Part shown: positions 25,276 to 34,868 of the stretch, in pieces
Position numbering within the stretch: the first letter of the stretch is position 1
Layout: the number at the start of each line of letters is the position of its first letter
Source of the DNA: Bradyrhizobium tropiciagri
GTDB taxonomy: Bacteria; Pseudomonadota; Alphaproteobacteria; Rhizobiales; Xanthobacteraceae
Direction of reading: 5' to 3'
DNA length: 64,000 nt
NCBI RefSeq assembly: GCF_018130545.1
Contig: NZ_JAFCKF010000004.1
Coordinates: 755,501 to 819,500, forward strand
Made by a program: the position numbers and the translations under genes
Notes under the pieces: model-generated
Told to the model about the DNA's origin: nothing
Database searches by the model: none
The model's input: the letters and a program-made list of their open reading frames with translations, nothing else

Positions 25276-25806
25276 GTGACGACAGCGTCTTCGGCGGACC
25301 ATCCGACACGCCGTGATTTTCTCTTTGTTGCAACCGGAGCTGCCGCCGCCGTCGGCGCAGCCGCCACCGTGTGGCCGCTGGTTGCCCAGATGAACCCGGA
25401 TGCCGCGACGATCGCGGCCGGCGCGCCGATCCAGGTCGACCTGGCACCGATCGCCGAGGGCCAGGACATCAAGGTGTTCTGGCGCGGCAAGCCGATCTAC
25501 ATCAGCCACCGCACCAAGAAGCAGATCCAGGAGGCCCAGAGCGTGGCGCTCTCCAGCCTGCCCGATCCGCAGCCCGACTCGGCCCGCGTCAAGGCCGGCC
25601 ATGACCAGTGGTTGGTCGTGATCGGCATCTGCACCCATCTCGGCTGTATCCCGATCGCCCATGAGGGCAATTACGACGGCTTCTTCTGCCCCTGCCACGG
25701 CTCCCAGTACGACTCCTCCGGTCGTATCCGTCAGGGGCCGGCGCCCGCCAACCTGGCGGTGCCGCCCTACGCCTTCCTTTCCGACACCAAAATCCAGATC
25801 GGCTAA
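25276..25806 (+). CDS. fbcF: ubiquinol-cytochrome c reductase Rieske iron-sulfur subunit
   Basis: This 176-residue protein is anchored by a Tat-type N-terminus ([25 protein letters not shown], about 11-35). The [2Fe-2S] motifs are CTHLGC (about 117) and CPCHGS (about 138), with both Cys and both His ligands present. It transfers electrons from ubiquinol to cytochrome c1 in the bc1 complex. The GTG at 25276 follows GCTAGGA; longer frames have no family similarity. It lies 72 bp upstream of fbcH and must be cotranscribed with it. Confidence 0.95.
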   Translation: MTTASSADHPTRRDFLFVATGAAAAVGAAATVWPLVAQMNPDAATIAAGAPIQVDLAPIAEGQDIKVFWRGKPIYISHRTKKQIQEAQSVALSSLPDPQPDSARVKAGHDQWLVVIGICTHLGCIPIAHEGNYDGFFCPCHGSQYDSSGRIRQGPAPANLAVPPYAFLSDTKIQIG

Positions 25807-25878
25807 GTCCCGGACCCGCCGGGACTTCGGCTTCCACTTGGACCCATCGCGTCGTTTTTCTTCTTCAGGATCGCATCA

Positions 25879-27951
25879 ATGAGCGGACCATCTGATTTCC
25901 AACCGAGCAACCCCGCCTTGAAGTGGATCGAACGGCGCCTTCCGATCTTCGGCCTGATCCACTCCTCGTTCGTGGCCTATCCGACGCCGCGCAACCTGAA
26001 CTACTGGTGGACCTTCGGCGCCATCCTTTCGATGATGCTGGGCCTGCAGATCCTGACCGGCGTGATCCTGGCGATGCACTACACGCCGCATGCCGACCTT
26101 GCCTTCAAGTCGGTCGAGCTGATCGTCCGCGACGTCAATTACGGCTGGCTGCTGCGCAACATGCATGCCTGCGGCGCGTCGATGTTCTTCTTCGCCGTCT
26201 ACATCCACATGTTCCGCGGTCTCTATTACGGGTCGTACAAGGAGCCGCGCGAGGTGCTGTGGATCCTCGGCGTCATCATCTACCTCCTGATGATGGCGAC
26301 CGGCTTCATGGGCTACGTGCTGCCGTGGGGCCAGATGAGCTTCTGGGGTGCCACCGTCATCACCAATCTGTTCTCGGCCGTGCCGTATTTCGGCGAGAGC
26401 ATCGTGACCCTGCTGTGGGGCGGCTATTCGGTCGGTAACCCGACGCTGAACCGCTTCTTCTCGCTGCACTATCTGCTGCCGTTCGTGATCGCCGGCGTGG
26501 TCGTGCTGCACATCTGGGCGCTGCACGTTGCCGGTCAGAACAACCCGGCCGGCGTCGAGCCCAAGACCGAGAAGGACACCGTTCCGTTCACGCCCTATGC
26601 GACCATCAAGGACGCGTTCGGTGTGTCGTGCTTCCTGATCTTCTTCGCCTGGTTCATCTTCTACATGCCGAACTATCTCGGCGACGCCGACAACTACATC
26701 CCGGCGAACCCCGGCGTGACCCCGGCGCACATCGTGCCCGAATGGTACTACCTGCCGTTCTACGCGATCCTGCGTTCGATCCCGAACAAGCTCGCCGGCG
26801 TCGTGGCGATGTTCTCGGCGATCATCATCCTGTGCTTCCTGCCCTGGCTCGACAGCGCACGGACCCGGTCGTCGAAGTATCGTCCGCTGGCCAAGCAGTT
26901 CTTCTGGATTTTCGTGGTGGTCTGCATCCTGCTCGGCTATCTCGGCTCGCAGCCGCCGGAAGGCATCTATGTGATCGCCGGCCGCATCCTGACGGTCTGC
27001 TACTTCGCCTACTTCCTGATCGTGCTGCCGCTGCTCGCCCGCATCGAGACGCCGCGGCCGGTGCCGAACTCGATCGCCGACGACGTGCTGGCGAAGAGCA
27101 AGGGCCGGGCTGCGACCGCAGCCTCGGTGATGCTCGCGATGGTGGTGGCCGGCAGCCTGCTGGTAGGCGGCACCCAGAACGCCAAGGCCGAGGAGGGTGG
27201 CGACAACCCGCCGGCGCAGAGCTGGTCGTTCTCCGGCCCTTTCGGCAAGTATGACCGCGGCTCGCTGCAGCGTGGCCTCAAGGTCTACAAGGAAGTCTGC
27301 TCGGCCTGCCATAGCCTGAACTACGTCGCGTTCCGCAACCTCGCCGATCCCGGCGGTCCAGGCTATTCGGAGGCGCAGGCCGCAGCTTTCGCGTCCGAGT
27401 ACAAGATCAAGGACGGCCCGAACGACCAGGGTGAAATGTTCGAGCGCCCGGGCCGCACCGCGGACTATTTCCCGGCACCGTTCCCGAACGAGCAGGCCGC
27501 GGCCGCAGCCAACGGCGGCAAGGCGCCCCCGGACCTGTCGCTGATGGCCAAGGCGCGGTCCTACAAGCGCGGCTTCCCGCAGTTCGTGTTCGACTTCTTC
27601 ACCCAGTATCAGGAGCAGGGACCGGACTACGTCGACGCCATCCTGCAGGGCTTTGAAGACAAGCCGCCGGCGGGTGTCACCGTCCCGGACGGCACCTACT
27701 ACAACAAGTACTTCCCCGGCCACGCCATCAAGATGCCGAAGCCGCTGTCCGACGGTCAGGTGACGTTCGACGACGGCTCGCCGGCGACGGTCAAGCAGTA
27801 CGCGCACGACGTCACGACCTTCCTGATGTGGGCCGCCGAGCCGCACATGGAAGCGCGCAAGCGGATCGGCATGCAGGTGTTCTTCTTCCTGGTCGTGTTC
27901 GCGATCCTGATGTACTTCACCAAGCGCAAGGTTTGGGCCGACGCCCACTGA
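25879..27951 (+). CDS. fbcH: fused cytochrome b / cytochrome c1 precursor of the bc1 complex
   Basis: The product has 690 residues. Residues 1 to about 410 are cytochrome b with eight membrane segments. Haem-ligand histidines lie in the [20 protein letters not shown] region (about 95-114) and in the [18 protein letters not shown] region, and the [13 protein letters not shown] quinone site is near 288. Then follow a linker with an internal signal ([21 protein letters not shown]) and cytochrome c1 with CSACH (about 475), an axial-Met region and a C-terminal anchor. In Bradyrhizobium this fusion polyprotein is cut by signal peptidase into cytochromes b and c1. The sequence is complete and intact. 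Confidence 0.97.
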   Translation: MSGPSDFQPSNPALKWIERRLPIFGLIHSSFVAYPTPRNLNYWWTFGAILSMMLGLQILTGVILAMHYTPHADLAFKSVELIVRDVNYGWLLRNMHACGASMFFFAVYIHMFRGLYYGSYKEPREVLWILGVIIYLLMMATGFMGYVLPWGQMSFWGATVITNLFSAVPYFGESIVTLLWGGYSVGNPTLNRFFSLHYLLPFVIAGVVVLHIWALHVAGQNNPAGVEPKTEKDTVPFTPYATIKDAFGVSCFLIFFAWFIFYMPNYLGDADNYIPANPGVTPAHIVPEWYYLPFYAILRSIPNKLAGVVAMFSAIIILCFLPWLDSARTRSSKYRPLAKQFFWIFVVVCILLGYLGSQPPEGIYVIAGRILTVCYFAYFLIVLPLLARIETPRPVPNSIADDVLAKSKGRAATAASVMLAMVVAGSLLVGGTQNAKAEEGGDNPPAQSWSFSGPFGKYDRGSLQRGLKVYKEVCSACHSLNYVAFRNLADPGGPGYSEAQAAAFASEYKIKDGPNDQGEMFERPGRTADYFPAPFPNEQAAAAANGGKAPPDLSLMAKARSYKRGFPQFVFDFFTQYQEQGPDYVDAILQGFEDKPPAGVTVPDGTYYNKYFPGHAIKMPKPLSDGQVTFDDGSPATVKQYAHDVTTFLMWAAEPHMEARKRIGMQVFFFLVVFAILMYFTKRKVWADAH

Positions 27952-27967
27952 TCTCAGCGAGACTTTG

Positions 27968-27992
27968 AAAAAGCCCCTTCGGGGGCTTTTTT
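27968..27992 (+). terminator. intrinsic terminator of fbcFH
   Basis: AAAAAGCCCC, a TTCG loop and GGGGCTTTTTT form an ideal rho-independent terminator 17 bp after the fbcH stop. Confidence 0.97.
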
Positions 27993-28143
27993 GCTTTGTG
28001 CCGGTCAAGGCGTGGCTTGCGGAAAACGCTCTTTGTTTCTCCGGTTATGACGAGTGCGCGAGCGTGCCGCAGGGCGATTGCGTCCGCCACCGAGTACGGA
28101 CAAGATGCCGGCCAATCAGCCGGCAAACATTGCGGAGGAACTC

Positions 28144-28818
28144 ATGGGTACCAGCATCACCTTCAAGCGCCCGGACGGCAAGGAAGCCTCGGGCTATCTC
28201 GCCAACGCGGCGCGCGGCAACGCACCGGGCGTGGTTGTGATCCAGGAATGGTGGGGCCTCCAGGACCAGATCAAGGGCATGTGCGACCGCTTCGCGCGGG
28301 CCGGTTTCGATGCGCTGGCGCCCGATCTCTACAAGGGCAAGGTGGTGCCGTATCACGACACCGACGCGGCCGGCAAAGAGATGAACTCGCTCGACTTCAT
28401 GGACGCCACCACGCAAACCGTGCGCGGTGCCGCGCAATATCTCGCCAAGAACGGCGCCAAGGTCGGCCTGACCGGCTTCTGCCTCGGCGGCGCGGTGACC
28501 ATCATCGGTGCCACCAAGATTCCGGAGCTGACGGCCGGTGTGGTGTTCTACGGCATTCCGCCCGAGCAGGCCGCCAAGCCGGCGGACGTTCGGATCCCGT
28601 TGCAGGGCCATTTTGCCACCAAGGACGACTGGTGCACGCCGGCGCTGGTCGACGGCTTCGAGAAAGCGATGAAGGCCGCTGGCAAATCGCTGGAGCTGTA
28701 CCGCTATGACGCCGACCACGGCTTCGGCAACGAGCAACGCCTATCGGTGCATGACCGGCAGTGTGCGGAGCTCGCGTGGGATCGGGCCACGGAGTTCTTC
28801 AGGAAGCATCTGGGGTAG
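28144..28818 (+). CDS. dienelactone hydrolase family protein
   Basis: This 224-residue alpha/beta hydrolase has Cys nucleophile motif GLTGFCLGG (about 115-123), an Asp near KDDW (about 161) and His in DADHGFGN (about 195-202), which complete the C-D-H triad typical of dienelactone hydrolases. QEWWGLQDQIKGMCDRFARAGF (about 36-57) is also family-typical. It may hydrolyse lactones or ester-like intermediates. No ortho-cleavage cluster surrounds it, so the natural substrate is open. The ATG is preceded by GGAGGAACTC. Confidence 0.9.
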   Translation: MGTSITFKRPDGKEASGYLANAARGNAPGVVVIQEWWGLQDQIKGMCDRFARAGFDALAPDLYKGKVVPYHDTDAAGKEMNSLDFMDATTQTVRGAAQYLAKNGAKVGLTGFCLGGAVTIIGATKIPELTAGVVFYGIPPEQAAKPADVRIPLQGHFATKDDWCTPALVDGFEKAMKAAGKSLELYRYDADHGFGNEQRLSVHDRQCAELAWDRATEFFRKHLG

Positions 28819-28840
28819 GCGACCTAGCCTCAAATGCGGT

Positions 28841-28958
28841 GTCGTCCCTGCGTAAGCAGGGACCCATACGCCGCGGCGGTCGCAATGGGCACGCAGGCAG
28901 TCATCTCGCCAAGCAACCGCGCCCTGTGGCAATGGGTCCCGGCCTTCGCCGGGACGAC
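28841..28958. repeat. palindromic intergenic repeat (GTCGTCCCGGC family), copy 2
   Basis: It begins gtcgtccctgcgtaagcaggg and ends ggtcccggccttcgccgggacgac, with the two modules in inverted orientation. It separates two convergent genes. Confidence 0.85.
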
Positions 28959-28990
28959 GCGGAGAACTAACTCTCCGCCTTCACCCCGTC

Positions 28991-29965
28991 TCACCACGGG
29001 CAGGTCCCCGACATCAGCCTGAAATTGCCTTCCAGCACCTGCACCGGCGCGCGCTTGCCCTCGGCGGCGGCGCGCATCCGCATCTCGCGGGCGACGGCGC
29101 GGTCCTCCGGCGACAGCCAGACGCGCTCGTGGCCCCACAGGCTCGGGCCGTCATACATTTCGAACGGCGTCCAGTTCGCAGGATCGATCTCGCGGCCGCC
29201 CCAGCCGCACTCGACCATGAAGGCCGACGGCGACTTGGCGTAGAACGACGTCATCAGATCGTTGGTGTGCCGGCCGAGCGTGACGTTGACCCGGTCTTCC
29301 TGCTGCGCGATGTCGTAGGCTTGGCCGACATCGTCGAGTGAGAACAGCTCCACCATCAGGTGATGCATGCCGTTGGTGCCGGTCTCGATCAGCGCCAGCG
29401 AGTGGTGCCGCGCATTGACGTGGAAGAAATAGGCGCGGAACGGCTTTTCGATGTAGTCGCTGAGGCCGAAGCCGAGCACGTCGACATAGAAGCTCATGAC
29501 AGGGACGAGATTCTCGACCGTCAGCACGGCGTGGCCGAGGCCGAGCGCGCCGGTACGGAAGCCGGAGATCGAGCGTCCCGGCTTGAACGGCGTGTCGTCG
29601 ATCTCGGCGCCGTGGAACGCCTCGAGACGGTTGCCGGCGGGATCGCGGAACGAGATCAGGCCGCGCACCCGGCGGCTATCTGCGAGCGTCTGCGGCTCTG
29701 ATGTCACGGCAACGCCGGCGCGCTCCAGCCGCGCCGCCAGCGCGTCGAGAGCAGCGGCGTCCGCCACCTCCCAGCCAAAGAACCGCGTGCCTTCGCCCTG
29801 GGCGCGGTCGATCACGATGCGTTGCTTGCGGTCGTCCATCCGGAAGGCGAGCAGCGAGTTGCCGCGCTCGATGGCCTGCAGCCCGACCAGCCCGGTGCCG
29901 AACTGCCGCCAGTCGTCGAGCGCGTCGGAGCCGAAGCCGGCATATCCGAGACCCAAAATCGTCAT
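28991..29965 (-). CDS. extradiol-dioxygenase-like VOC protein (BphC type)
   Basis: This 324-residue protein is made of two vicinal-oxygen-chelate modules. Metal ligand candidates of the type I extradiol dioxygenases are present: His in GLGHAVLTV (about 145), His in GMHHLMVE (about 208) and Glu in FMVECGWGG (about 262). Length and layout resemble 2,3-dihydroxybiphenyl 1,2-dioxygenase and related enzymes that open catechol rings. No ring-hydroxylating partner is nearby, so the aromatic substrate is unknown. The ATG at 29965 is preceded by GGTGGAGG; an upstream ATG at 29980 is less well placed. Confidence 0.86.
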   Translation of the reverse strand: MTILGLGYAGFGSDALDDWRQFGTGLVGLQAIERGNSLLAFRMDDRKQRIVIDRAQGEGTRFFGWEVADAAALDALAARLERAGVAVTSEPQTLADSRRVRGLISFRDPAGNRLEAFHGAEIDDTPFKPGRSISGFRTGALGLGHAVLTVENLVPVMSFYVDVLGFGLSDYIEKPFRAYFFHVNARHHSLALIETGTNGMHHLMVELFSLDDVGQAYDIAQQEDRVNVTLGRHTNDLMTSFYAKSPSAFMVECGWGGREIDPANWTPFEMYDGPSLWGHERVWLSPEDRAVAREMRMRAAAEGKRAPVQVLEGNFRLMSGTCPW

Positions 29966-30108
29966 CTGCGCCTCCACCATCTGTCTGTTTTTTGGGCGGG
30001 CGACCGGCCGCCATTTCGATAAATCCTACGCGGATTCCGGTCGCTTCAAACCCGAAAATGCCGTCGGAGCGGGCGTCCAGGATTGGGGCAGGGCTGTCGG
30101 GCCATCCC

Positions 30109-30138
30109 TTGACAGGGCCCGCGCCGGGTGGTGTGTAA
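30109..30138 (+). promoter_or_regulatory. sigma-70-like promoter of trpL-trpE(G)
   Basis: TTGACA at 30109-30114 is a perfect -35 hexamer. About 17-18 bases later TGTGTA or GTGTAA (30132-30138) is a weak -10. Transcription would then start at or next to the trpL ATG at 30144, giving a leaderless transcript. Confidence 0.6.
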
Positions 30139-30143
30139 CGGCC

Positions 30144-30194
30144 ATGAGCACCGTTGCCAGTCCATCCCGTCGTTGGTGGCCCACCTTCTCATAG
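30144..30194 (+). CDS. trpL: tryptophan operon leader peptide
   Basis: This 16-residue open frame reads MSTVASPSRRWWPTFS and stops with TAG. Tandem Trp codons (TGG TGG) lie at 30174-30179, next to two Arg codons. It is followed within 115 bp by trpE(G) and overlaps segments that can form alternative hairpins, the layout of a transcription attenuator. There is no good ribosome binding site, and a TTGACA box sits 30 bp upstream, consistent with the leaderless trpL mRNA known in other rhizobia, where the attenuated RNA and the peptide also have trans roles. Confidence 0.85.
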   Translation: MSTVASPSRRWWPTFS

Positions 30195-30265
30195 GTGGCC
30201 GGTGCGTTTTCATTTTGTCAGAAACGTCGAAGGTCGCCATCGCAGTGCGACGGTCTCCTTCGTTT
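30178..30265 (+). promoter_or_regulatory. trp attenuator region
   Basis: Hairpin A pairs CCACC (30181-30185) with GGTGG (30194-30198), plus two more pairs across a bulge, and is followed by TTTTCATTTT at 30207-30216. GCACCG inside trpL (30148-30153) can instead pair with CGGTGC (30200-30205). A second stem joins CGAAG (30228-30232) with CTTCG (30258-30262), and GTCGC with GCGAC, before TTTG. One of these should be the terminator and another the antiterminator; I cannot decide which without folding. Confidence 0.6.
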
Positions 30266-30308
30266 GTCCTGTGTGGCGCTCTCTCGGCAAGTCTCGTAAG
30301 AGGATCAC

Positions 30309-32474
30309 ATGAACAGGACAGTCTTCTCCCTGCCGGCCAAGAGCGAATATCTGACCAATGGCGGCCTTGCCGTCGCGCGGGTGGTCGAGCAGTTCACCGG
30401 CGGCGCCAATCGCCTCGACGATCTGATCGCGCTCTTGGACCGCCGCCGCGGCGTGGTGCTGTCCTCGGGCACCACGGTGCCGGGCCGCTACGAGAGCTTT
30501 GACCTCGGCTTCGCCGATCCGCCGCTGGTGCTGGAGACCTCAGGCACCGATTTCTCGTTGCAGGCGCTGAACCCGCGCGGTGAGGTTCTGATCGCCTTCC
30601 TCGGCGACGTGCTGCGCGAGCCCTGCGTCGTGATCTCGGAGCGGAGCGCGACGAAGCTTGCCGGCCATATCATCCGCGGCGCCGCGCCGGTCGAGGAAGA
30701 CCAGCGCACCCGCCGGGCCAGCGTGATGTCGCTGGTGCGTGACATGGTGGCGGCATTCACCTCCAATGCCGATCCGCTGCTCGGCCTGTTCGGCGCCTTC
30801 GCCTACGACCTCGTGTTCCAGATCGAGGACATCGTGCAGAAGCGCACCCGCGAGGCCGACCAGCGCGACATCGTGCTCTACGTGCCGGACCGGCTGCTGG
30901 CCTATGACCGTGCTACTGGCCGCGGCGTCGCGCTCAGTTACGAGTTCGCGTGGAAGGGCAAGTCCACCGCCGGCCAGTCCCATGAGACCGCGCCGAGCCT
31001 CTACACCAAGACCGGGCGGCAAGGGTTTGCCGATCACGCCCCGGGCGAATACCAGGCGACGGTTGAAGTGGCGCGGGCGGCGTTCGCCCGTGGCGATCTG
31101 TTCGAGGCGGTGCCTGGGCAGCTGTTCGCCGAGCCCTGCGAACGCTCGCCGGCGGAAGTGTTCCAGCGGCTCTGCCGCATCAATCCGTCGCCCTATGGCG
31201 CGCTGATGAATCTCGGCGACGGCGAATTCCTGGTCTCGGCGTCGCCCGAGATGTTCGTGCGTTCGGACGGTCGCCGGGTCGAGACCTGCCCGATCTCGGG
31301 CACCATCGCGCGCGGTTCGGATTCGATCGGCGATGCCGAGCAGATCCGTAAGCTCCTGAACTCGGAGAAGGACGAGTTTGAGCTCAACATGTGCACCGAC
31401 GTCGACCGCAACGACAAGGCGCGCGTCTGCGTGCCCGGCACCATCAAGGTGCTGGCGCGGCGGCAGATCGAGACCTACTCGAAACTGTTCCACACCGTCG
31501 ACCACGTCGAGGGCATGCTGCGGCCGGGCTTCGATTCGCTCGACGCTTTCCTGACCCATGCCTGGGCGGTGACCGTGACCGGCGCACCGAAATTGTGGGC
31601 GATGCAGTTCGTCGAGGACCACGAGCGCTCGCCGCGGCGCTGGTATGCCGGCGCGATCGGCTGCGTGAATTTCGACGGCAGCATCAATACCGGTCTCACC
31701 ATCCGCACCATCCGCATGAAGGATGGGCTCGCCGAGGTGCGCGTCGGCGCGACCTGTTTGTTCGACTCCGATCCGGCGGCCGAGGACCGCGAATGCCAGG
31801 TCAAAGCGGCGGCGCTGTTCCAGGCGCTACGCGGCGATCCGCCGAAGCCGCTGTCGGATTTCGCGCCTGACGCCACCGGCTCCGGCAAGAACGTGCTCTT
31901 GATCGATCACGACGATAGCTTCGTGCACATGCTGGCGGATTATTTCCGTCAGGTCGGCGCCAACGTCACCGTGGTCCGGCACGTCCATGCGCAGGACATG
32001 CTCAAGAAGAAGGGCTGGGACCTGCTGGTGCTGTCGCCCGGACCAGGTCGCCCGGAGGATTTCGGCATCGCGAAAACCATCGACACCGCGCTGGAGAAGA
32101 AGCTGCCGATCTTCGGCGTCTGCCTCGGCGTGCAGGCGATCGGCGAATATTTCGGCGGCGAACTCGGCCAGCTCACTCAGCCCGCGCATGGCCGTCCCTC
32201 GCGCGTGCAGGTGCGCGGCGGCCGGCTGATGCATAATCTGCCCAATGAGATCGTGATCGGCCGCTACCACTCGCTCTATGTCGAGCGCGACAGCGTGCCC
32301 GAGGTGCTGGCGGTGACCGCGACCACCGAAGACGGCGTCGCGATGGTGATCGAGCACAAGACCCTGCCGGTCGGCGGCGTGCAATTCCATCCGGAATCGC
32401 TGATGTCGCTCGGCAACGAGGTCGGCCTGCGCATTGTCGAGAATGCATTCCGGCTTAATCCGCCGGCCAATTGA
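30309..32474 (+). CDS. trpE(G): fused anthranilate synthase TrpE-TrpG
   Basis: This 721-residue fusion makes anthranilate from chorismate and glutamine. Residues about 1-510 form the TrpE domain, with [32 protein letters not shown] and the ITGAP-like [11 protein letters not shown] block. Residues about 525-720 form the glutamine amidotransferase domain, with nucleophile FGVCLGVQ and the HPES triad part [21 protein letters not shown] near residue 50 is the feedback-region type seen in rhizobial enzymes. Such fusions are typical of rhizobia. The ATG follows AGAGGA. It is controlled by the trpL attenuator and followed 14 bp later by apt. Confidence 0.96.
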   Translation: MNRTVFSLPAKSEYLTNGGLAVARVVEQFTGGANRLDDLIALLDRRRGVVLSSGTTVPGRYESFDLGFADPPLVLETSGTDFSLQALNPRGEVLIAFLGDVLREPCVVISERSATKLAGHIIRGAAPVEEDQRTRRASVMSLVRDMVAAFTSNADPLLGLFGAFAYDLVFQIEDIVQKRTREADQRDIVLYVPDRLLAYDRATGRGVALSYEFAWKGKSTAGQSHETAPSLYTKTGRQGFADHAPGEYQATVEVARAAFARGDLFEAVPGQLFAEPCERSPAEVFQRLCRINPSPYGALMNLGDGEFLVSASPEMFVRSDGRRVETCPISGTIARGSDSIGDAEQIRKLLNSEKDEFELNMCTDVDRNDKARVCVPGTIKVLARRQIETYSKLFHTVDHVEGMLRPGFDSLDAFLTHAWAVTVTGAPKLWAMQFVEDHERSPRRWYAGAIGCVNFDGSINTGLTIRTIRMKDGLAEVRVGATCLFDSDPAAEDRECQVKAAALFQALRGDPPKPLSDFAPDATGSGKNVLLIDHDDSFVHMLADYFRQVGANVTVVRHVHAQDMLKKKGWDLLVLSPGPGRPEDFGIAKTIDTALEKKLPIFGVCLGVQAIGEYFGGELGQLTQPAHGRPSRVQVRGGRLMHNLPNEIVIGRYHSLYVERDSVPEVLAVTATTEDGVAMVIEHKTLPVGGVQFHPESLMSLGNEVGLRIVENAFRLNPPAN

Positions 32475-32488
32475 GGATTGCGAGACCA

Positions 32489-33028
32489 ATGACCTTCGAC
32501 CACGACATCAAGGCGACCGTTCGCACCATCCCGGACTACCCGAAGAAGGGCATCCTGTTTCGCGACATCACGACCTTGCTCGCCGATGCCCGCGCCTTCC
32601 GCCGGGCGGTCGATGAGCTGGTGCATCCTTGGGCGGGCGCCAAGGTCGACAAGGTCGCGGGCATCGAAGCCCGCGGCTTCATCCTCGGCGGCGCGGTGGC
32701 GCATCAGCTCTCCGCCGGCTTCGTGCCGATCCGCAAGAAGGGCAAGCTGCCGCACACCACGGTGCGGATCGCCTACTCGCTGGAATACGGCATCGACGAG
32801 ATGGAGATGCATGCCGACGCCGTGCAGCCCGGCGAGCGCGTCATCCTGGTCGACGATCTGATCGCAACCGGCGGCACCGCGGAGGGCGCAGTGAAGCTGT
32901 TGCGCCAGATCGGCGCCAATGTGGTCGCTGCCTGCTTCATCATCGACCTGCCCGACCTCGGCGGCGCGGCCAAGCTGCGCGCGATGGATGTTCCCGTGCG
33001 CACGTTGATGGCGTTCGAGGGGCACTAG
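32489..33028 (+). CDS. apt: adenine phosphoribosyltransferase
   Basis: This 179-residue enzyme salvages adenine to AMP using PRPP. The PRPP-binding loop [17 protein letters not shown] (about 117-133) and the APRT-specific [16 protein letters not shown] (about 16-31) and [14 protein letters not shown] (about 57-70) are intact. It begins 14 bp after trpE(G) with GAGGA upstream, so it is probably in the same transcript and would then also feel tryptophan attenuation. Confidence 0.95.
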   Translation: MTFDHDIKATVRTIPDYPKKGILFRDITTLLADARAFRRAVDELVHPWAGAKVDKVAGIEARGFILGGAVAHQLSAGFVPIRKKGKLPHTTVRIAYSLEYGIDEMEMHADAVQPGERVILVDDLIATGGTAEGAVKLLRQIGANVVAACFIIDLPDLGGAAKLRAMDVPVRTLMAFEGH

Positions 33029-33044
33029 CGCCGCTCCCTCCACT

Positions 33045-33194
33045 CGTCGTCCCTGCCTGGTGCGCAATTGCGCACGGGAGCAGGGACCCATAATCACGAA
33101 TGTCTGTTGTGAAGCGGGCTGCGGCCCCAGCTTTCGCCAAACGCGCGGCTGTGGTTATGGGTCCCGGCTCGCGCTTCGCTTGGCCGGGACGACG
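33045..33194. repeat. palindromic intergenic repeat (GTCGTCCCGGC family), copy 3
   Basis: It starts cgtcgtccctgcctggtgcgcaattgcgcac, with an inserted small palindrome (GTGCGCAATTGCGCAC), and ends cggctcgcgcttcgcttggccgggacgac. It ends one base before the stop codon of the convergent ParA-like gene. Confidence 0.85.
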
Positions 33195-33195
33195 G

Positions 33196-33864
33196 TCACC
33201 CCCGCTGCAACAGCACGCTCAATTCGAGATCGCGGAACGTGGTGTAGTTCTTCCGGATCCACTGATGCAGCTCGGTCGATGAGTCCTTCTCCTGGCGCAG
33301 ATAACCGGTGAAGGAGAAGGTCAGCCGGTCGATATAGGTCTTCAGGAACACCGGCAGCGCGCGGAAGCGCAGCACCCGGCTGGCGGTCATGACCGGCGGC
33401 AGCTCGCCGCGCACCACGAATTCATTGTCGATCACGACGAGCCCGTTCGGCGGGATCATGCCGGTCAGCGTCTGGTAGCCGCGCACCGAGGCGCGGTCGG
33501 CATCGGCGACGTACAGGATGACGGGCGCGACGCGGCGGCGCAGCGCCTCCTTCATCAGCCCGATCTGGTCGCACATCTTGAAGAATTCGTCGAAGGCGTG
33601 GTAGCCGAGGTCGATCACCTTGGCGACGCCGTCATTGACGATGACGCGGTCCATCAGCTGCATCTTGCCGTAGGTGTCGATCACATCTGCGGTTTCGGTG
33701 ATCCGCGGCAGATAGTCGAGCAGCGACGGCTCCTTCAGGTTGATGTCGTAGCAGACCACATTGCCGTTCTTGAGCAGCAGGAATTCGCCGAGCAACCGCG
33801 CGATCAGCGTCTTGCCGACCTGCGGGCGGGGCGAGCAGATGATGTAAACGGGCGTGGATGACAT
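33196..33864 (-). CDS. ParA-like P-loop ATPase, divergent (second of pair)
   Basis: The 222-residue protein has a degenerate Walker A, CSPRPQVGKTLIARLL (about 10-25): the GKT lysine is kept, but the leading KGG signature of ParA is lost. The following strand VVCYDINLKEPSLLDYL and VIDLGYHAFDEFF correspond to switch regions of SIMIBI ATPases. It lies downstream of the better conserved ParA-like gene with an 82-bp gap holding a stem-loop. Paired ParA-like proteins often position cellular cargo, but nothing here identifies the cargo. Function unknown. Confidence 0.75.
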   Translation of the reverse strand: MSSTPVYIICSPRPQVGKTLIARLLGEFLLLKNGNVVCYDINLKEPSLLDYLPRITETADVIDTYGKMQLMDRVIVNDGVAKVIDLGYHAFDEFFKMCDQIGLMKEALRRRVAPVILYVADADRASVRGYQTLTGMIPPNGLVVIDNEFVVRGELPPVMTASRVLRFRALPVFLKTYIDRLTFSFTGYLRQEKDSSTELHQWIRKNYTTFRDLELSVLLQRG

Positions 33865-33916
33865 CGCCCGCTATATCAGGCCAAATTTTCGCCTAATCCA
33901 GCCCCATCGCTGCCCC

Positions 33917-33937
33917 GGGCGCGACTTTTTCGCGCCC
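33917..33937. other. perfect stem-loop between the ParA-like genes
   Basis: GGGCGCGA and TCGCGCCC form an 8-bp perfect stem with a 5-nt loop, 10 bp after the stop of the upstream ParA-like gene. There is no T-run on the minus strand, so it may be an RNA-stability or partial-termination element that sets the ratio of the two proteins. Confidence 0.5.
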
Positions 33938-33946
33938 TGGCAGCGA

Positions 33947-34690
33947 CTATTTTTCGCCCTTGGCCGACTTGGCGCCGACCAGGTCGGTCAGCTTGATCCG
34001 GTCGTACTCGCTCCAGACATTGGCGAGCCAGTGCCGGACATAGCCGCGCAGCACGAAGGAGTAGTTGGCGGCGTCGTCGTTGATGCCCTTGTTGGCGACG
34101 AACTTCAGGAACGGCACCGAGGAAACCTCGACCTGCTCGTAAGCCATTTCGTTGAGCTTCGGGATGGTCAGGTCGGTCGCATCCTTGATGCGGTGGAAGT
34201 AGGAATTGTAGGTCGCCTGGTCCCACTGGAAGAACTGGGTGTCGTTGATGAAGTTCTTCACCAGGAAATATTTCGCGCCGCCCATGAAGCCGGCGGTCTC
34301 GGCGATCTCGTCCAGCGAGGCGATCGACGGGCCCAGGATATGGAACACAGCGAAGGTGATCTGGCCGGAACGCGCCGCGTCGAGGAAGCCGATATCGCGC
34401 AGCGAGGCCAGCGCGGGTGACAACAGGCCGGCGCGGACGTCGATCACGGTGACCGAGGGCCCCGAGTTCAACGTATCGAAGATCTTCATCTGGTCCGCGG
34501 TCGTCGTCATGTCGACGATCTCGGTGATCTCGGGGTGGAAGCGCTTCAGCGTGCCGCGCGGCGACTCGGTGTCGAACGCCCGGGTCTGCACATTGTTGGC
34601 ACTGAAATAGTCCAGGAGCGTCCGCGAGACGGTGGTCTTGCCGACCCCGCCCTTGTCAGCGCCCACCACGATCACAACCGGCTTTGCCAT
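33947..34690 (-). CDS. ParA/MinD-like ATPase (first of pair)
   Basis: The 247-residue protein has a classical deviant Walker A, GADKGGVGKTTVSRTLLDYF (about 9-28), a switch region with RAFDTESPRGTLKRFHP, and Walker B-like VTVIDVRAGLLSP (about 79-91). The C-terminal half (FFQWDQATYNSYFHRIKDATD and onwards) does not match chromosome-partition ParA or MinD and is probably a family-specific cargo region. No ParB or parS is visible, so plasmid or chromosome partition is unlikely. The ATG at 34690 follows AAGGGAT. It is upstream of the degenerate paralogue. Confidence 0.8.
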   Translation of the reverse strand: MAKPVVIVVGADKGGVGKTTVSRTLLDYFSANNVQTRAFDTESPRGTLKRFHPEITEIVDMTTTADQMKIFDTLNSGPSVTVIDVRAGLLSPALASLRDIGFLDAARSGQITFAVFHILGPSIASLDEIAETAGFMGGAKYFLVKNFINDTQFFQWDQATYNSYFHRIKDATDLTIPKLNEMAYEQVEVSSVPFLKFVANKGINDDAANYSFVLRGYVRHWLANVWSEYDRIKLTDLVGAKSAKGEK

Positions 34691-34868
34691 GGAAATCCCT
34701 TGAAAGCGCGCTCCCGACCGCGATGGCGATCGGCAAGTCCCCACACTGCTTTGGGCGCGAACATGGCAGAAACGAGGGAGAATTCAATTCCTGAAGGCGC
34801 CCGCGTCCGGTTTGGTGGGGATTTCCTTAATGGACTGAGGTGCCTAGGGCATGATCCGGGCCACGCGA

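Noticed and set aside
25876-28008. A 710-codon open frame antisense to fbcH
   Set aside because: fbcH is certain from its cytochrome b and c1 motifs, and the antisense product is a composition artefact.
33947-34690. Chromosome or plasmid partition ParA
   Set aside because: There is no ParB, no parS-like sites, and the C-terminal half does not fit partition ParA proteins.
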